Shown: positions 34,592-43,050 of the stretch, one piece after another
Numbering within the stretch: the first letter of the stretch is position 1
Layout of the letters: each line of letters opens with the position of its first letter
Assembly: GCF_037072025.1 (NCBI RefSeq)
Contig: NZ_JAXHDD010000023.1
Coordinates: 1-64,000 of the forward strand
Source: Pseudogracilibacillus sp037072025
GTDB lineage: Bacteria > Bacillota > Bacilli > Bacillales > Amphibacillaceae
DNA length: 64,000 nucleotides
Direction: 5' to 3'
Translations under genes and position numbers: made by a program
Notes under the pieces: generated by a model
The model's input: the letters and a program-made list of their open reading frames with translations, nothing else
The model's database searches: none
What the model was told of the DNA's origin: nothing

Positions 34592-35542
34592 TTGGCATAC
34601 TCAATGGATGGTGAAAAAGTGAATGTTCAAAGATTAATAGAAGAAAAGCAAAACTCTAATAAATGGAGAGTAAGGATGGAAAAAGTTGTTCCATTTATTC
34701 TCTTTTTAATTGCTAGTATATCCATTGTTACAACAATAGGGATCATGTACATTCTGTTAAAAGAATCTATGCAATTTTTTAAAGAGGTATCTATCATAGA
34801 GTTTTTCACGGGAACAGTATTAAAGCCTTTGAGTTCCGAAGCGTCATTCGGAGTGTTGCCTTTGTTAATGGGGACATTAATTTCTACAACGATTGCAATG
34901 CTCGTGGCACTTCCTGTTGGGCTCATGTCGGCAATCTATTTAAGTGAATACGCTCCAGATCGAATTAGGAGAATTTGTAAGCCACTACTTGAAGTATTAG
35001 CTGGTATTCCTACGATTGTATATGGATTCTTTGCATTCACCTTTGTTACTCCCATATTAAAACATATTATTCCGGAGCTTGAAGCTACGAATATTTTAAG
35101 CCCGGGAATAGTAATGGGAGTCATGATTATACCGATGATAGCTTCTTTATCAGAAGATGCAATGAGTGCTGTACCTAACACGATGCGAGAAGGTGCTTTA
35201 GCGTTAGGGGCTACTAAACTAGAAGTGGTATTCAAAATTGTTATTCCAGGAGCACTTTCTGGGATAATTGCTTCGGTGGTACTAGCTTTATCTAGAGCAA
35301 TCGGAGAAACAATGATTGTAACAATAGCAAGTGGAAGTACAAAGAATTTCACCTTGGATGTAACTCAATCAATGCAGACGATGACTGCTTATATTGTTGA
35401 AGTAACAGGTGGAGATGCTCCAGCTGGTTCAACCATTTATTATAGCTTATATGCCGTTGCAATGACGCTGTTTGTTTTTACTCTTGTAATGAATTTGTTT
35501 GCAACTTTCATTTCAAAAAAGTGGAGATACCAATATGAGTAA
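34592..35542 (+). CDS. pstC: Phosphate ABC permease PstC
   Basis: A 316-residue membrane subunit with six helices and the ABC-permease EAA loop (MREGALALGATKLEVVFKIVIP). TTG start at 34592 after AAGGAGG. It has a 30-residue charged N-terminus before the first helix. It pairs with PstA to form the phosphate channel. Confidence 0.95.
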   Translation: MAYSMDGEKVNVQRLIEEKQNSNKWRVRMEKVVPFILFLIASISIVTTIGIMYILLKESMQFFKEVSIIEFFTGTVLKPLSSEASFGVLPLLMGTLISTTIAMLVALPVGLMSAIYLSEYAPDRIRRICKPLLEVLAGIPTIVYGFFAFTFVTPILKHIIPELEATNILSPGIVMGVMIIPMIASLSEDAMSAVPNTMREGALALGATKLEVVFKIVIPGALSGIIASVVLALSRAIGETMIVTIASGSTKNFTLDVTQSMQTMTAYIVEVTGGDAPAGSTIYYSLYAVAMTLFVFTLVMNLFATFISKKWRYQYE

Positions 35543-35554
35543 GAAAAGGGGAGA

Positions 35555-36445
35555 ATGACCATTCATTATATAAGTGCAAGTGAAAGAGGTACTAGAATGA
35601 AAATGCGTATTATTATAAATGAATTAGCAAAGTATCTTTTTCTTCTAGCAACATTGTTTGGAATAGTAGTTTTAGGAATTTTATTATATCAAATTTTTGC
35701 AGATGGATTCAGTTGGCTAAATATTGACTTTTTAACAAACAAGCTATCGACAGATGCTGAAAAAGCGGGGATATTAGGTGCTATTCTTGGAACGCTTTGG
35801 TTAATGCTTGTCGTTGCACCGGTAACGATGATTTTAGGTGTGGGCACGGCAATTTATTTAGAGATGTATGCTAAAAAGGGAAAAATACAGTCTATCATTC
35901 AAACGAATATTTCTAATCTTGCAGGTATTCCATCCATAGTATATGGAATTCTTGGTATGACGGTTTTCGTAAGAACATTACAGCTTGGAAATATTGTGTT
36001 AGCTGGTGGTCTCACAATGGCTTTATTAATATTGCCAATCACGATCGTGGCTAGTCAAGAAGCGTTACGGGCCATACCCGCTAGTTTAAGTGAGGCATCA
36101 TACGGGATGGGGGCAACGAAATGGCAAACGATTAAAAATATCGTTCTTCCCGCTGCATTACCAAGTATTTTAACAGGAGCTATCCTTTCTCTATCTAGAG
36201 CAATTGGTGAAACTGCACCGCTCGTTGTCATTGGCATTCCTGCTTTATTAATACCATTACCAGGAAGTATATTTGATAAATTTACTGTCCTTCCTGTACA
36301 AATATATTATTGGACCTTAGATTCAACGATGATTAAGGAATATGCTAATCTTGCGGCAGCTGCGATCATTGTATTGCTAGCTTTACTATTAATTTTAAAT
36401 TTGACAGCGATTATCATTCGAAATAAGTTTCAAAAAACATATTAA
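35555..36445 (+). CDS. pstA: Phosphate ABC permease PstA
   Basis: A 296-residue (or 282-residue) membrane subunit with six helices and the EAA loop LSEASYGMGATKWQTIKNIVLP. The ATG at 35555 follows AAAAGGGGAG closely. An ATG at 35597 with AAAGAGG 6 nt upstream is an equally good start and gives a more usual N-terminus. It partners PstC. Confidence 0.93.
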   Translation: MTIHYISASERGTRMKMRIIINELAKYLFLLATLFGIVVLGILLYQIFADGFSWLNIDFLTNKLSTDAEKAGILGAILGTLWLMLVVAPVTMILGVGTAIYLEMYAKKGKIQSIIQTNISNLAGIPSIVYGILGMTVFVRTLQLGNIVLAGGLTMALLILPITIVASQEALRAIPASLSEASYGMGATKWQTIKNIVLPAALPSILTGAILSLSRAIGETAPLVVIGIPALLIPLPGSIFDKFTVLPVQIYYWTLDSTMIKEYANLAAAAIIVLLALLLILNLTAIIIRNKFQKTY

Positions 36446-36461
36446 TAAGGAGTTGGGAAAA

Positions 36462-37295
36462 TTGAGTACTGTAACAATTGAACGTCCTAAAAATAAACCA
36501 CAAGCAAATGTAAAAGTGTTAAAGACGGTAGAAGTAAATAAGAAAGCTATGTTCGAAACACAAAATTTTAATTTATGGTATGGGGAAAAGCAAGCGTTAA
36601 AAAATATCGATATTTCCATTCATGAAAAAGAAGTAACGGCAATCATTGGACCTTCCGGCTGTGGAAAATCTACTTATTTAAAAGCGTTAAATAGAATGGT
36701 AGAGCTAGTCCCGAATGTCCGGATGACTGGAAAAGTCATTTATGATAATAAAAGTATTTTTGATCCTTCGGTAACGGTGGAACAACTGCGAACCCAAGTC
36801 GGAATGGTTTTCCAAAAACCAAACCCATTTCCGAAATCAATTTATGATAATATTGCTTATGGACCCAAAATACATGGGATACGAAATAAAATGATTTTAG
36901 ATGAAATTGTTGAAACAAGCTTACGGAATGCGTATCTTTGGGATGAAGTAAAAGATCGTTTACATGAAAATGCGTATAGACTATCTGGTGGTCAACAACA
37001 AAGATTATGTATTGCTCGATGCTTAGCGATTGATCCTCGTGTAATTTTGATGGATGAACCAACATCAGCTTTAGACCCGCAGTCGACGTTAAAGGTGGAG
37101 GAATTAATCCGTACATTAAAAGAAAAATACACGATTGCTATCGTTACCCACAATATGCAACAGGCAGCTAGAATTTCAGATCGAACTGCATTTTTTCTGA
37201 ATGGAGAAGTAGTTGAATTCGCCGAAACAGCCCATATCTTTAATAATCCAAGTGATAAACGTACGGAAGGATATGTCAGCGGCCAGTTCGGTTAA
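36462..37295 (+). CDS. pstB: Phosphate ABC ATPase PstB
   Basis: A 277-residue ATPase. It has Walker A GPSGCGKST, the PstB-typical FQKPNPFPKSIYDNIAYGP, signature LSGGQQQR, Walker B ILMDEPTSALDP and the switch His in VTHNM. The TTG at 36462 has AAGGAG 9 nt upstream. The N-terminus is about 20 residues longer than usual. No phoU follows; a terminator ends the operon. Confidence 0.95.
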   Translation: MSTVTIERPKNKPQANVKVLKTVEVNKKAMFETQNFNLWYGEKQALKNIDISIHEKEVTAIIGPSGCGKSTYLKALNRMVELVPNVRMTGKVIYDNKSIFDPSVTVEQLRTQVGMVFQKPNPFPKSIYDNIAYGPKIHGIRNKMILDEIVETSLRNAYLWDEVKDRLHENAYRLSGGQQQRLCIARCLAIDPRVILMDEPTSALDPQSTLKVEELIRTLKEKYTIAIVTHNMQQAARISDRTAFFLNGEVVEFAETAHIFNNPSDKRTEGYVSGQFG

Positions 37296-37319
37296 TTAAA
37301 TATCAATCTCAACACGTTG

Positions 37320-37350
37320 AACTATCTGAGAAAGATAGTTTTATTTTTTT
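37320..37350 (+). terminator. pst operon terminator
   Basis: AACTATCT and AGATAGTT form an 8-bp stem that continues into TTATTTTTTT. Confidence 0.85.
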
Positions 37351-37360
37351 AGGAAAAAGC

Positions 37361-38125
37361 AGAATAACCACGAAGATGCCGATTTAACCACAGGAAACTA
37401 GAAATACCCACGGTCTGCTGCGTTATCCAGCTAAATCGTGAAATGCCCACGAAGCTACCGATATATCCACGGGAATCTAGAAATATCCACGAAGAACAGG
37501 ATTTAACCACGGGAATCGTGAAATAACCACGAAGATCAAGGTTTATCCACGGGAATCCTGAAATACCAAGGTCTGCTGCGTTATCCAGCTGAATCGTGTG
37601 AAATATCCACGAAGATACCGATTTAACCACATGAATCCCGAAATACCCACGGTCTCCTGCGTTATCCAGCTAAATCGTGAAATGCCCACGAAGCTTCCGA
37701 TTTAACCACGGGAATCCCGAAATATCCACGGTCTCCTACGTTATCCAGCTGAATCTAGAAATATCCACGAAGCTTCCGATTTAACCACGAGAATCCTGAA
37801 ATACCCACGAAGCTTCCGATTTAACCACGGGAATCCCGAAATATCCACGAAGCTTCCGATATATCCACGAGAATCCCGAAATATCCACGAAGATACCGAT
37901 TTAACCACGAGAATCCCCAAATATCCACGAAGATCAGGACTTAAACACGGGAATCCCGAAATGCCCACGGTCTCCTGCGTTATCCAGCTGAATCGTGAAA
38001 TATCCACGAAGCTTCCGATATATCCACGAGAATCCCGAAATATCCACGAAGATCAGGATTTATCCACGAGAATCGTGAAATAACCACGAAGTCTCACTTT
38101 ATCCAGCTAAATCGTGAATAACGAG
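37361..38125. repeat. Phased 20-bp minisatellite array, about 38 units
   Basis: The whole pstB-lutC gap is a degenerate tandem array. Two half-units of 20 bp alternate: AAATATCCACGAAGNNNCCG and ATTTAACCACGGGAATCC, giving a 40-bp higher unit. A third type, GCGTTATCCAGCTGAATCG, occurs about every 80-240 bp. CCAC (or CCA) recurs at 20-bp steps, occasionally 19. The word TATCCACG occurs 14 times. Many units contain CGGGAATCCCG, a small inverted repeat. A 40-bp period is not a multiple of three, so the long minus-strand frames across it are not a selected protein. Confidence 0.9.
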
Positions 38126-38147
38126 GTTCTCATTTATCCATTGGAAA

Positions 38148-38176
38148 AATCGCCTTGCACTTTGGCGAGGGCGACT
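38148..38176 (-). terminator. lut operon terminator
   Basis: On the minus strand TCGCC-CTCGCC pairs with the GCAAGGCGA arm and is followed by TTTTT. Confidence 0.55.
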
Positions 38177-38192
38177 TAAAAAAATGTAATAA

Positions 38193-38894
38193 CTATTCAA
38201 CAACAATATAAGTAGCCTTCACAGGACCATGTACACCGACTACTAAATTTAACTCGATATCTGCACTATTACTTGGACCCGTTATGAAGCTAACACAAGA
38301 TGGGATTACTTCACCATTTTTGTTTTTTTCATGGATGATTCGTGTTGCTTGGGACATTCTAGGCACAAGCGTTTCTTTAGGGATAATTGCAATATAATGA
38401 GTTGGAAGCAAGCTTATCGTACGGCTGTTATTTTTATTGTTTAGTAGTGTTACCGTTCCGGATTCTGCTAATGTTATATCACTAAACGTTATCCCAATAT
38501 TTGCTTGTTCCGCAAAATGAACATTTTCGTTGCCTTTCTTTTCATCCCATTTACAAACTTCGATATGATCGGAATTAAGATGATCATAAAAAGAGCTCAA
38601 TCCGAATGCTGAATTTCGTTTATCATTTGCTGTTATGATTGATCCTCCACCATATTCGATAATCGTCTCATGCAATATCCCCGGTAAATTTTGTTTCGTT
38701 CCTCTTTTAAACGTAGTGTGAATCACTTTACATTGTTCTTCTAAAACATCAATTAATTCATTTTTAGACAGTTCATGATATACTTCCCATTGCGGTTGTT
38801 TCGTCCACACAGGTTTTGTAATTTCAGTCTTTATTCGCGGTCTGTTAAGTTGGTCAGCAATATTTTTTAAAAAACTTTCTCTGTTTTTAATCAT
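38193..38894 (-). CDS. lutC: Lactate utilization protein LutC
   Basis: A 233-residue LUD-domain protein. Signatures are GITFSDITLAESGTVTLLN and LLPTHYIAIIPKETLVPR, ending FITGPSNSADIELNLVVGVHGP. With LutA and LutB it forms the iron-sulfur L-lactate oxidising complex known from Bacillus subtilis. It overlaps lutB by 4 nt and is the last gene of the operon, just before the 20-bp array. Confidence 0.93.
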   Translation of the reverse strand: MIKNRESFLKNIADQLNRPRIKTEITKPVWTKQPQWEVYHELSKNELIDVLEEQCKVIHTTFKRGTKQNLPGILHETIIEYGGGSIITANDKRNSAFGLSSFYDHLNSDHIEVCKWDEKKGNENVHFAEQANIGITFSDITLAESGTVTLLNNKNNSRTISLLPTHYIAIIPKETLVPRMSQATRIIHEKNKNGEVIPSCVSFITGPSNSADIELNLVVGVHGPVKATYIVVE

Positions 38895-40315
38895 TGTGTT
38901 CTTCCTTTCTGCCTGTTACGATACCACGAGCGAAAGGTTTGTCTTTTTGGAGCTGGAAAATCACGTGTATCTGTCCAACCTTTTAATGGTCCGGGTCCAT
39001 TGGATATTTGTTCTTCTTTTATCCATGGTTTTAAGGTCGTTCTAACCATTTTTGCACTTAGTTTATAAGCGGCGGGATTTGATGCCCATTGTGCAAATCC
39101 TGCCATCATCATTTTTTCTGAAACAGGTGCTTTATTTTCTTTTTCCACAATTATTTCCCGGTGTCTAATAAGCAATTCATGTAGTGGTATTTTTACGGGA
39201 CAGGCTTCTGTACATGCCGCGCATAAAGATGACGCATAAGGAAGTTCTTGATGATTTTCATACCCATCAAGAAGAGGTGTAATGACCGCGCCGATTGGTC
39301 CCGGATAAATGGATCCATATGCATGGCCGCCGATATGACGATAAACTGGACAAACATTAATACATGCTGCACAACGAATGCAATGTAGAGCAGACTGAAA
39401 TTCTGTTCCAATTATTTTGGAGCGTCCATTATCAACAATTACGAGATGGAATTCGGATGGTCCATCGATTTCTTTGTCAAGGCGCGTTCCAGTTAACGCT
39501 GTAATATAACTTGTAAGTTTTTGACCTACCGCAGCTCGAGTTAACAGGCTTACTAATATATCAAGTTCTTCCCATGTCGGTACAATTCGTTCCATCCCCA
39601 TGACAGCTATTTGTGTATCTGGTAAGGAAGTGGCAAGCCTTGCATTACCTTCATTTGTAACAAGTGTCACTGTTCCTGATTCTGCTACAGCAAAATTACA
39701 GCCGGTTATTCCAATATCTGCTGATAAAAAATCTTTGCGCAATTGCTCACGGGCAAAAAGGGTAAGGTCTTCGGGAATTGCAGTTCCGTCATACCCTTTT
39801 TTATCTGCAAAAACGTCACGAATTCTTTCTCTATCCTTATGTAAAGCAGGTGCAACAATGTGAGAAGGGGGATCATTATCTAATTGTAAAATCCACTCAC
39901 CTAGGTCTGTTTCAACAACTTCAACCTCTTCTTTTTGCAATACTTCATTAAGACCAATTTCTTCTGTCACCATTGACTTAGATTTAACTACTTTTTTTCC
40001 GTTTTTCTGTTTGACAACAGTTTTAATATAATCAGTGGCTTCTTCGGCTGTTTGTGCAAAAAATACATTTCCACCACGCTTTACAACTTGATTACTTAAC
40101 TGATCTAAATAATAGTCGAGATGTTCAATCGTATGTTTACGGATTTCTTCCCCCAAAGCTCGCCAATCATCCCAGTTTCCGATCCCTTCTTCAGACCGAA
40201 TACGTCCCGTTTTCAAACGCTCTTGTGCTGATGAAACAGCATTTCTCATAAATGTATCGTCTAATCCTTTTTGTACCCGCGCTTCGTAAGGACTTTGATT
40301 AATTTGAATACCCAT
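38891..40315 (-). CDS. lutB: Lactate utilization iron-sulfur protein LutB
   Basis: A 474-residue protein. A LUD domain (residues about 70-300, with GCNFAVAESGTVTLVTNEGN) is followed by two 4Fe-4S cysteine sets, CIRCAACINVCP and CAACTEACPVKIP, and a DUF3390-like tail. It passes electrons from lactate oxidation. It starts at 40315 after a GGAGG site and is 17 nt downstream of lutA. Confidence 0.95.
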   Translation of the reverse strand: MGIQINQSPYEARVQKGLDDTFMRNAVSSAQERLKTGRIRSEEGIGNWDDWRALGEEIRKHTIEHLDYYLDQLSNQVVKRGGNVFFAQTAEEATDYIKTVVKQKNGKKVVKSKSMVTEEIGLNEVLQKEEVEVVETDLGEWILQLDNDPPSHIVAPALHKDRERIRDVFADKKGYDGTAIPEDLTLFAREQLRKDFLSADIGITGCNFAVAESGTVTLVTNEGNARLATSLPDTQIAVMGMERIVPTWEELDILVSLLTRAAVGQKLTSYITALTGTRLDKEIDGPSEFHLVIVDNGRSKIIGTEFQSALHCIRCAACINVCPVYRHIGGHAYGSIYPGPIGAVITPLLDGYENHQELPYASSLCAACTEACPVKIPLHELLIRHREIIVEKENKAPVSEKMMMAGFAQWASNPAAYKLSAKMVRTTLKPWIKEEQISNGPGPLKGWTDTRDFPAPKRQTFRSWYRNRQKGRTQ

Positions 40316-40332
40316 AAAAATCCTCCTTCCAA

Positions 40333-41049
40333 TTATTGTGTATTTAATATTTCAGCAATATGAATGACTTGCACATTTTTCCCTTCACGAGACATCATGC
40401 CGCCAATATTCATTAAACATGCCATATCGCCCCCGACTAAATAATGAGCTCCTGTTTCTGACACATGTCGTGACTTTTCTTTCACCATTTCCGTTGATAT
40501 GTCGGCATTTTTAATCGCAAATGTTCCACCAAACCCGCAACAATCTTCTTTCATCGGGAGCTCGATTAATTCTATCCCTTTTATTTGTTTTAAAAGTTGA
40601 ATAGGTGCCTCCTTCACTCCTAGAACTCTAGTCATATGACATGAAGGATGATAAGTGACTTTCCCAACGAATTTAGAGCCGACATCAACGACATTCAAGA
40701 TATCAACTAAAAATTGCGTTAACTCATATGCCTTATTTGCAAGCTCTGTTGCTCGTTCTTCCCATACAGGATCACCGGCAAATATTTTTGGATATTCTTT
40801 TAACATACCGACACATGAACCAGATGGCCCTACTACATATTCGGCATGTTCAAAAGCCTGAATCATTTGTTTCATTGCTTTCTTCGATTGTTGTAAATAA
40901 CCGCTATTAAATGCAGGCTGCCCACAACAAGTTTGGGATTCAGGAAAATCGACTTCACATCCTGCACGTTCTAAAATTTCTACCGTATCCTTGCCCACAT
41001 TTGAATGAAACATATCACATACACAAGTAATAAATAAGGAAACTTTCAT
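40333..41049 (-). CDS. lutA: Lactate utilization protein LutA
   Basis: A 238-residue protein with two cysteine-rich (CCG) domains: SQTCCGQPAFNSGY and KEDCCGFGGTFAIKN, as in heterodisulfide reductase and GlpC-like subunits. The ATG at 41049 has GGAGGTGAC 8 nt upstream. It is the first structural gene of the lut operon, 21 nt after lutR. Confidence 0.93.
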   Translation of the reverse strand: MKVSLFITCVCDMFHSNVGKDTVEILERAGCEVDFPESQTCCGQPAFNSGYLQQSKKAMKQMIQAFEHAEYVVGPSGSCVGMLKEYPKIFAGDPVWEERATELANKAYELTQFLVDILNVVDVGSKFVGKVTYHPSCHMTRVLGVKEAPIQLLKQIKGIELIELPMKEDCCGFGGTFAIKNADISTEMVKEKSRHVSETGAHYLVGGDMACLMNIGGMMSREGKNVQVIHIAEILNTQ

Positions 41050-41070
41050 ACTGATTGTCACCTCCAAAAA

Positions 41071-41766
41071 TTAGTTAATATATGGTGAGAGAGATTTTTC
41101 TACACTTTCTAAATGTTGAATCATGTATGTCGCTGCTTGTTCAGGTTGTTTGTTTTTAATCGCTTTAAAAATGAGTTCATGTTCGTTTATTAATAGATTC
41201 TTATTATTCTCTGACTCAAGAATAATTTCTTGGGCATCGCGAATTGTTTCAATCATCATTTTCGAGATACTTTGTAGTAAATTCATTAACATTTTATTTC
41301 TGGAACTCTTCGTAATTAAAAAATGAAAATGATAATCGGATTTTTCATCTAACTGGTTCGTTTTCATATCTACTATTGCTTGGTCTATTTGAACGAGATC
41401 CTCATGTGTACGGTGTTGAGCAGCTAATCGTACAGCACCAACTTCTAAAATTTTCCTCACTTCCATTAATTCTTTAATATCTTCCTTTTTCATTAATAAC
41501 GCCGTCGTAATTGGTAGAGAAATAGAATCGGCATTGAAGTCAGCAATAAATGTTCCTTCACCATGTTGTATATGTACGATGCCCATCCCTTTTAAACCGC
41601 TTAATGCTTCTCTAATGACCGATCTGCTGACACCAAAGTTTTTGGCAAGTTGTTCAATAGAATCAAGCCGATCCCCCGCTTTTAATTTTTTTTGTTTAAG
41701 CATTGAAATAATTTGTTCAATTACTTTTTCATAGTTTTTCTTTGAACTTATCGGTTCGTATAACAT
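41071..41766 (-). CDS. lutR: GntR-family regulator LutR
   Basis: A 231-residue FadR-type GntR regulator. The winged helix is at residues 10-75 (LDSIEQLAKNFGVSRSVIREAL), followed by an all-helical FCD effector domain with metal-binding His in HFHFL. It represses lutABC in the absence of lactate in Bacillus subtilis. Here it is the first gene of the same transcript and is preceded by two LutR-type operators, so it should be autoregulated. AAGGAGG precedes the ATG. Confidence 0.9.
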   Translation of the reverse strand: MLYEPISSKKNYEKVIEQIISMLKQKKLKAGDRLDSIEQLAKNFGVSRSVIREALSGLKGMGIVHIQHGEGTFIADFNADSISLPITTALLMKKEDIKELMEVRKILEVGAVRLAAQHRTHEDLVQIDQAIVDMKTNQLDEKSDYHFHFLITKSSRNKMLMNLLQSISKMMIETIRDAQEIILESENNKNLLINEHELIFKAIKNKQPEQAATYMIQHLESVEKSLSPYIN

Positions 41767-41784
41767 TATTTCCTCCTTTTTTCA

Positions 41785-41872
41785 GCAGATAGGAAAGTAT
41801 AAAACTTTCTTGACTCGCATACGTGCAACTAAGGCATTCGCCATTAAGGGATTGGCTAATGCCAAGTTTTCT
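41785..41872 (+). repeat. Dispersed repeat B, copy upstream of lutR
   Basis: AGCAGATAGGAAAGTATAAA, ACTTTCTTGAC, GTGCAACTAAGGC and GCCAAGTTTTCTG. It lies between the lutR start and its operators, so it would be part of the lut 5' leader RNA. Confidence 0.8.
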
Positions 41873-41886
41873 GAAAAATACATAAG

Positions 41887-41899
41887 GTCATCAGATGAC
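41887..41899. promoter_or_regulatory. LutR operator 1
   Basis: GTCATCAGATGAC is a perfect 6-bp inverted repeat around one A. It fits the TCATC-N-GATGA LutR motif described in Bacillus subtilis. Confidence 0.75.
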
Positions 41900-41948
41900 T
41901 AATCTGTAAAAAAATATTATACTATTAATATCACATTTATTAAAAACG

Positions 41949-41961
41949 GTCAATAGATGAC
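41949..41961. promoter_or_regulatory. LutR operator 2 and lut promoter -35
   Basis: GTCAATAGATGAC matches the LutR motif with one change. On the minus strand it overlaps TTGACC, which is followed at 17 bp by TATTAA, the likely lut promoter. Confidence 0.6.
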
Positions 41962-42083
41962 TTGTCGGTATAATAGAAAAAATGTTAAAATTTAGAATTC
42001 ACTTTCTAGTCATTATTACTTGATAAATAAATAAAAAATTGATTGAATAGATGTACAGCAATTCCAAAAGGAGATTTAATTTT

Positions 42084-42764
42084 ATGAAAAATTATATAAT
42101 AGGATTCTTAGTATTCTTATTTGCTGGAATACTAGTAGGTTGTGGGGATGATAACGAGAAAGAAATAGAGGAGTCATCGGAACAGAAAGTAGAAATAACG
42201 GAAGCTGAAAAGGTTGACGAAACCGATATTGTTGCAGTTGTAAATGGTGATGATATTAAAGGTGAAACATATAATCTTGTTTATTCACAATTGAAACTTC
42301 ATGCTGGGGCTTTTGAAGAAGAAGTAGATAATAATGAAATTAAACAAGCTACAATGGAATCCTTAATAGATAGACAACTTCTCTTGCAACAGGCAAAAGA
42401 AGAAGGGATTGAAATTACGGAAGAAGTAGTTAATTCTGAGTTTGAAACTATTAAATCCGAAAATAAAGAAGCACTTGAAACTCTGCTTGAACAGTATCAG
42501 ATTACTGAAAATGGTTTTAAAGATCAGCTGAAGTTTGAACTAACGCTAAATGAATTTCTGGCTAAAACGATTGAAGTTACGGTAACGGATGAAGAAGTAG
42601 AAGAACAATATGAAAAAGCGAAAGAAGGAAATGATAGTATTCCGGAATTTGAAGAAATTAAAGATCAACTAAAAAAACAACTGCTGCAGCAAAAAACAGA
42701 TGAAGCACTACAAGCAAAAATTGACAAAGTAAAAGAAAAATCAGAAATAGAAGAAAAGATATAG
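42084..42764 (+). CDS. SurA-N-type foldase-like lipoprotein
   Basis: A 226-residue secreted lipoprotein with lipobox LVGC at about residue 21 and an acidic linker. It carries a SurA N-terminal-like helical chaperone domain (VAVVNGDDIKGETYNL, then MESLIDRQLLLQQAKEEGI). A parvulin isomerase domain is not visible; the region expected to hold it is short. It may be a chaperone-only relative of PrsA. The ATG at 42084 follows AAAAGGAG. Confidence 0.8.
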   Translation: MKNYIIGFLVFLFAGILVGCGDDNEKEIEESSEQKVEITEAEKVDETDIVAVVNGDDIKGETYNLVYSQLKLHAGAFEEEVDNNEIKQATMESLIDRQLLLQQAKEEGIEITEEVVNSEFETIKSENKEALETLLEQYQITENGFKDQLKFELTLNEFLAKTIEVTVTDEEVEEQYEKAKEGNDSIPEFEEIKDQLKKQLLQQKTDEALQAKIDKVKEKSEIEEKI

Positions 42765-42792
42765 ATCTAGTATCTTATTATCTTTTTTTATA

Positions 42793-42949
42793 GAGGATGT
42801 TCAAAAAGTCCGGTAAAAATGACACTGCGAATTTCGCACGAATGCTTGTTTCTCCGCTACTCATGTATCTAAATGCATACATTCCGCTGACGGGAACTGC
42901 GCCGCCTCGAACTTCTTGATCCTTTTTATCCTCCTTTTTGAACACGCAC
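42793..42949 (+). repeat. Dispersed repeat A, copy 4 (short form)
   Basis: 157 bp from GAGGATGTTCAAAAAGTCC to CTCCTTTTTGAACACGCAC. Nearly identical to copy 2. It begins 28 nt after the lipoprotein stop. Confidence 0.88.
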
Positions 42950-43050
42950 GTATATTGAATTTACAGAAAAGTATAATTAAACTAAATAAAAGACTTGGAC
43001 AAACGAATTAGATCGATTTGCCAGTTGTCTAAAGGAGAAAGGACATCATT

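Noticed and set aside
37349..38007. Two minus-strand open frames of 88-93 codons with repeating peptide motifs inside the 20-bp array
   Set aside because: The array period of 40 bp is not a multiple of three, there is no ribosome site, and the frames shift between units. They are by-products of the repeat.
37361..38125. CRISPR array or replication origin
   Set aside because: Units are contiguous without unique spacers and no cas genes are nearby. DnaA-like words lack the final A of the DnaA box, and no dnaA/dnaN genes flank the site.
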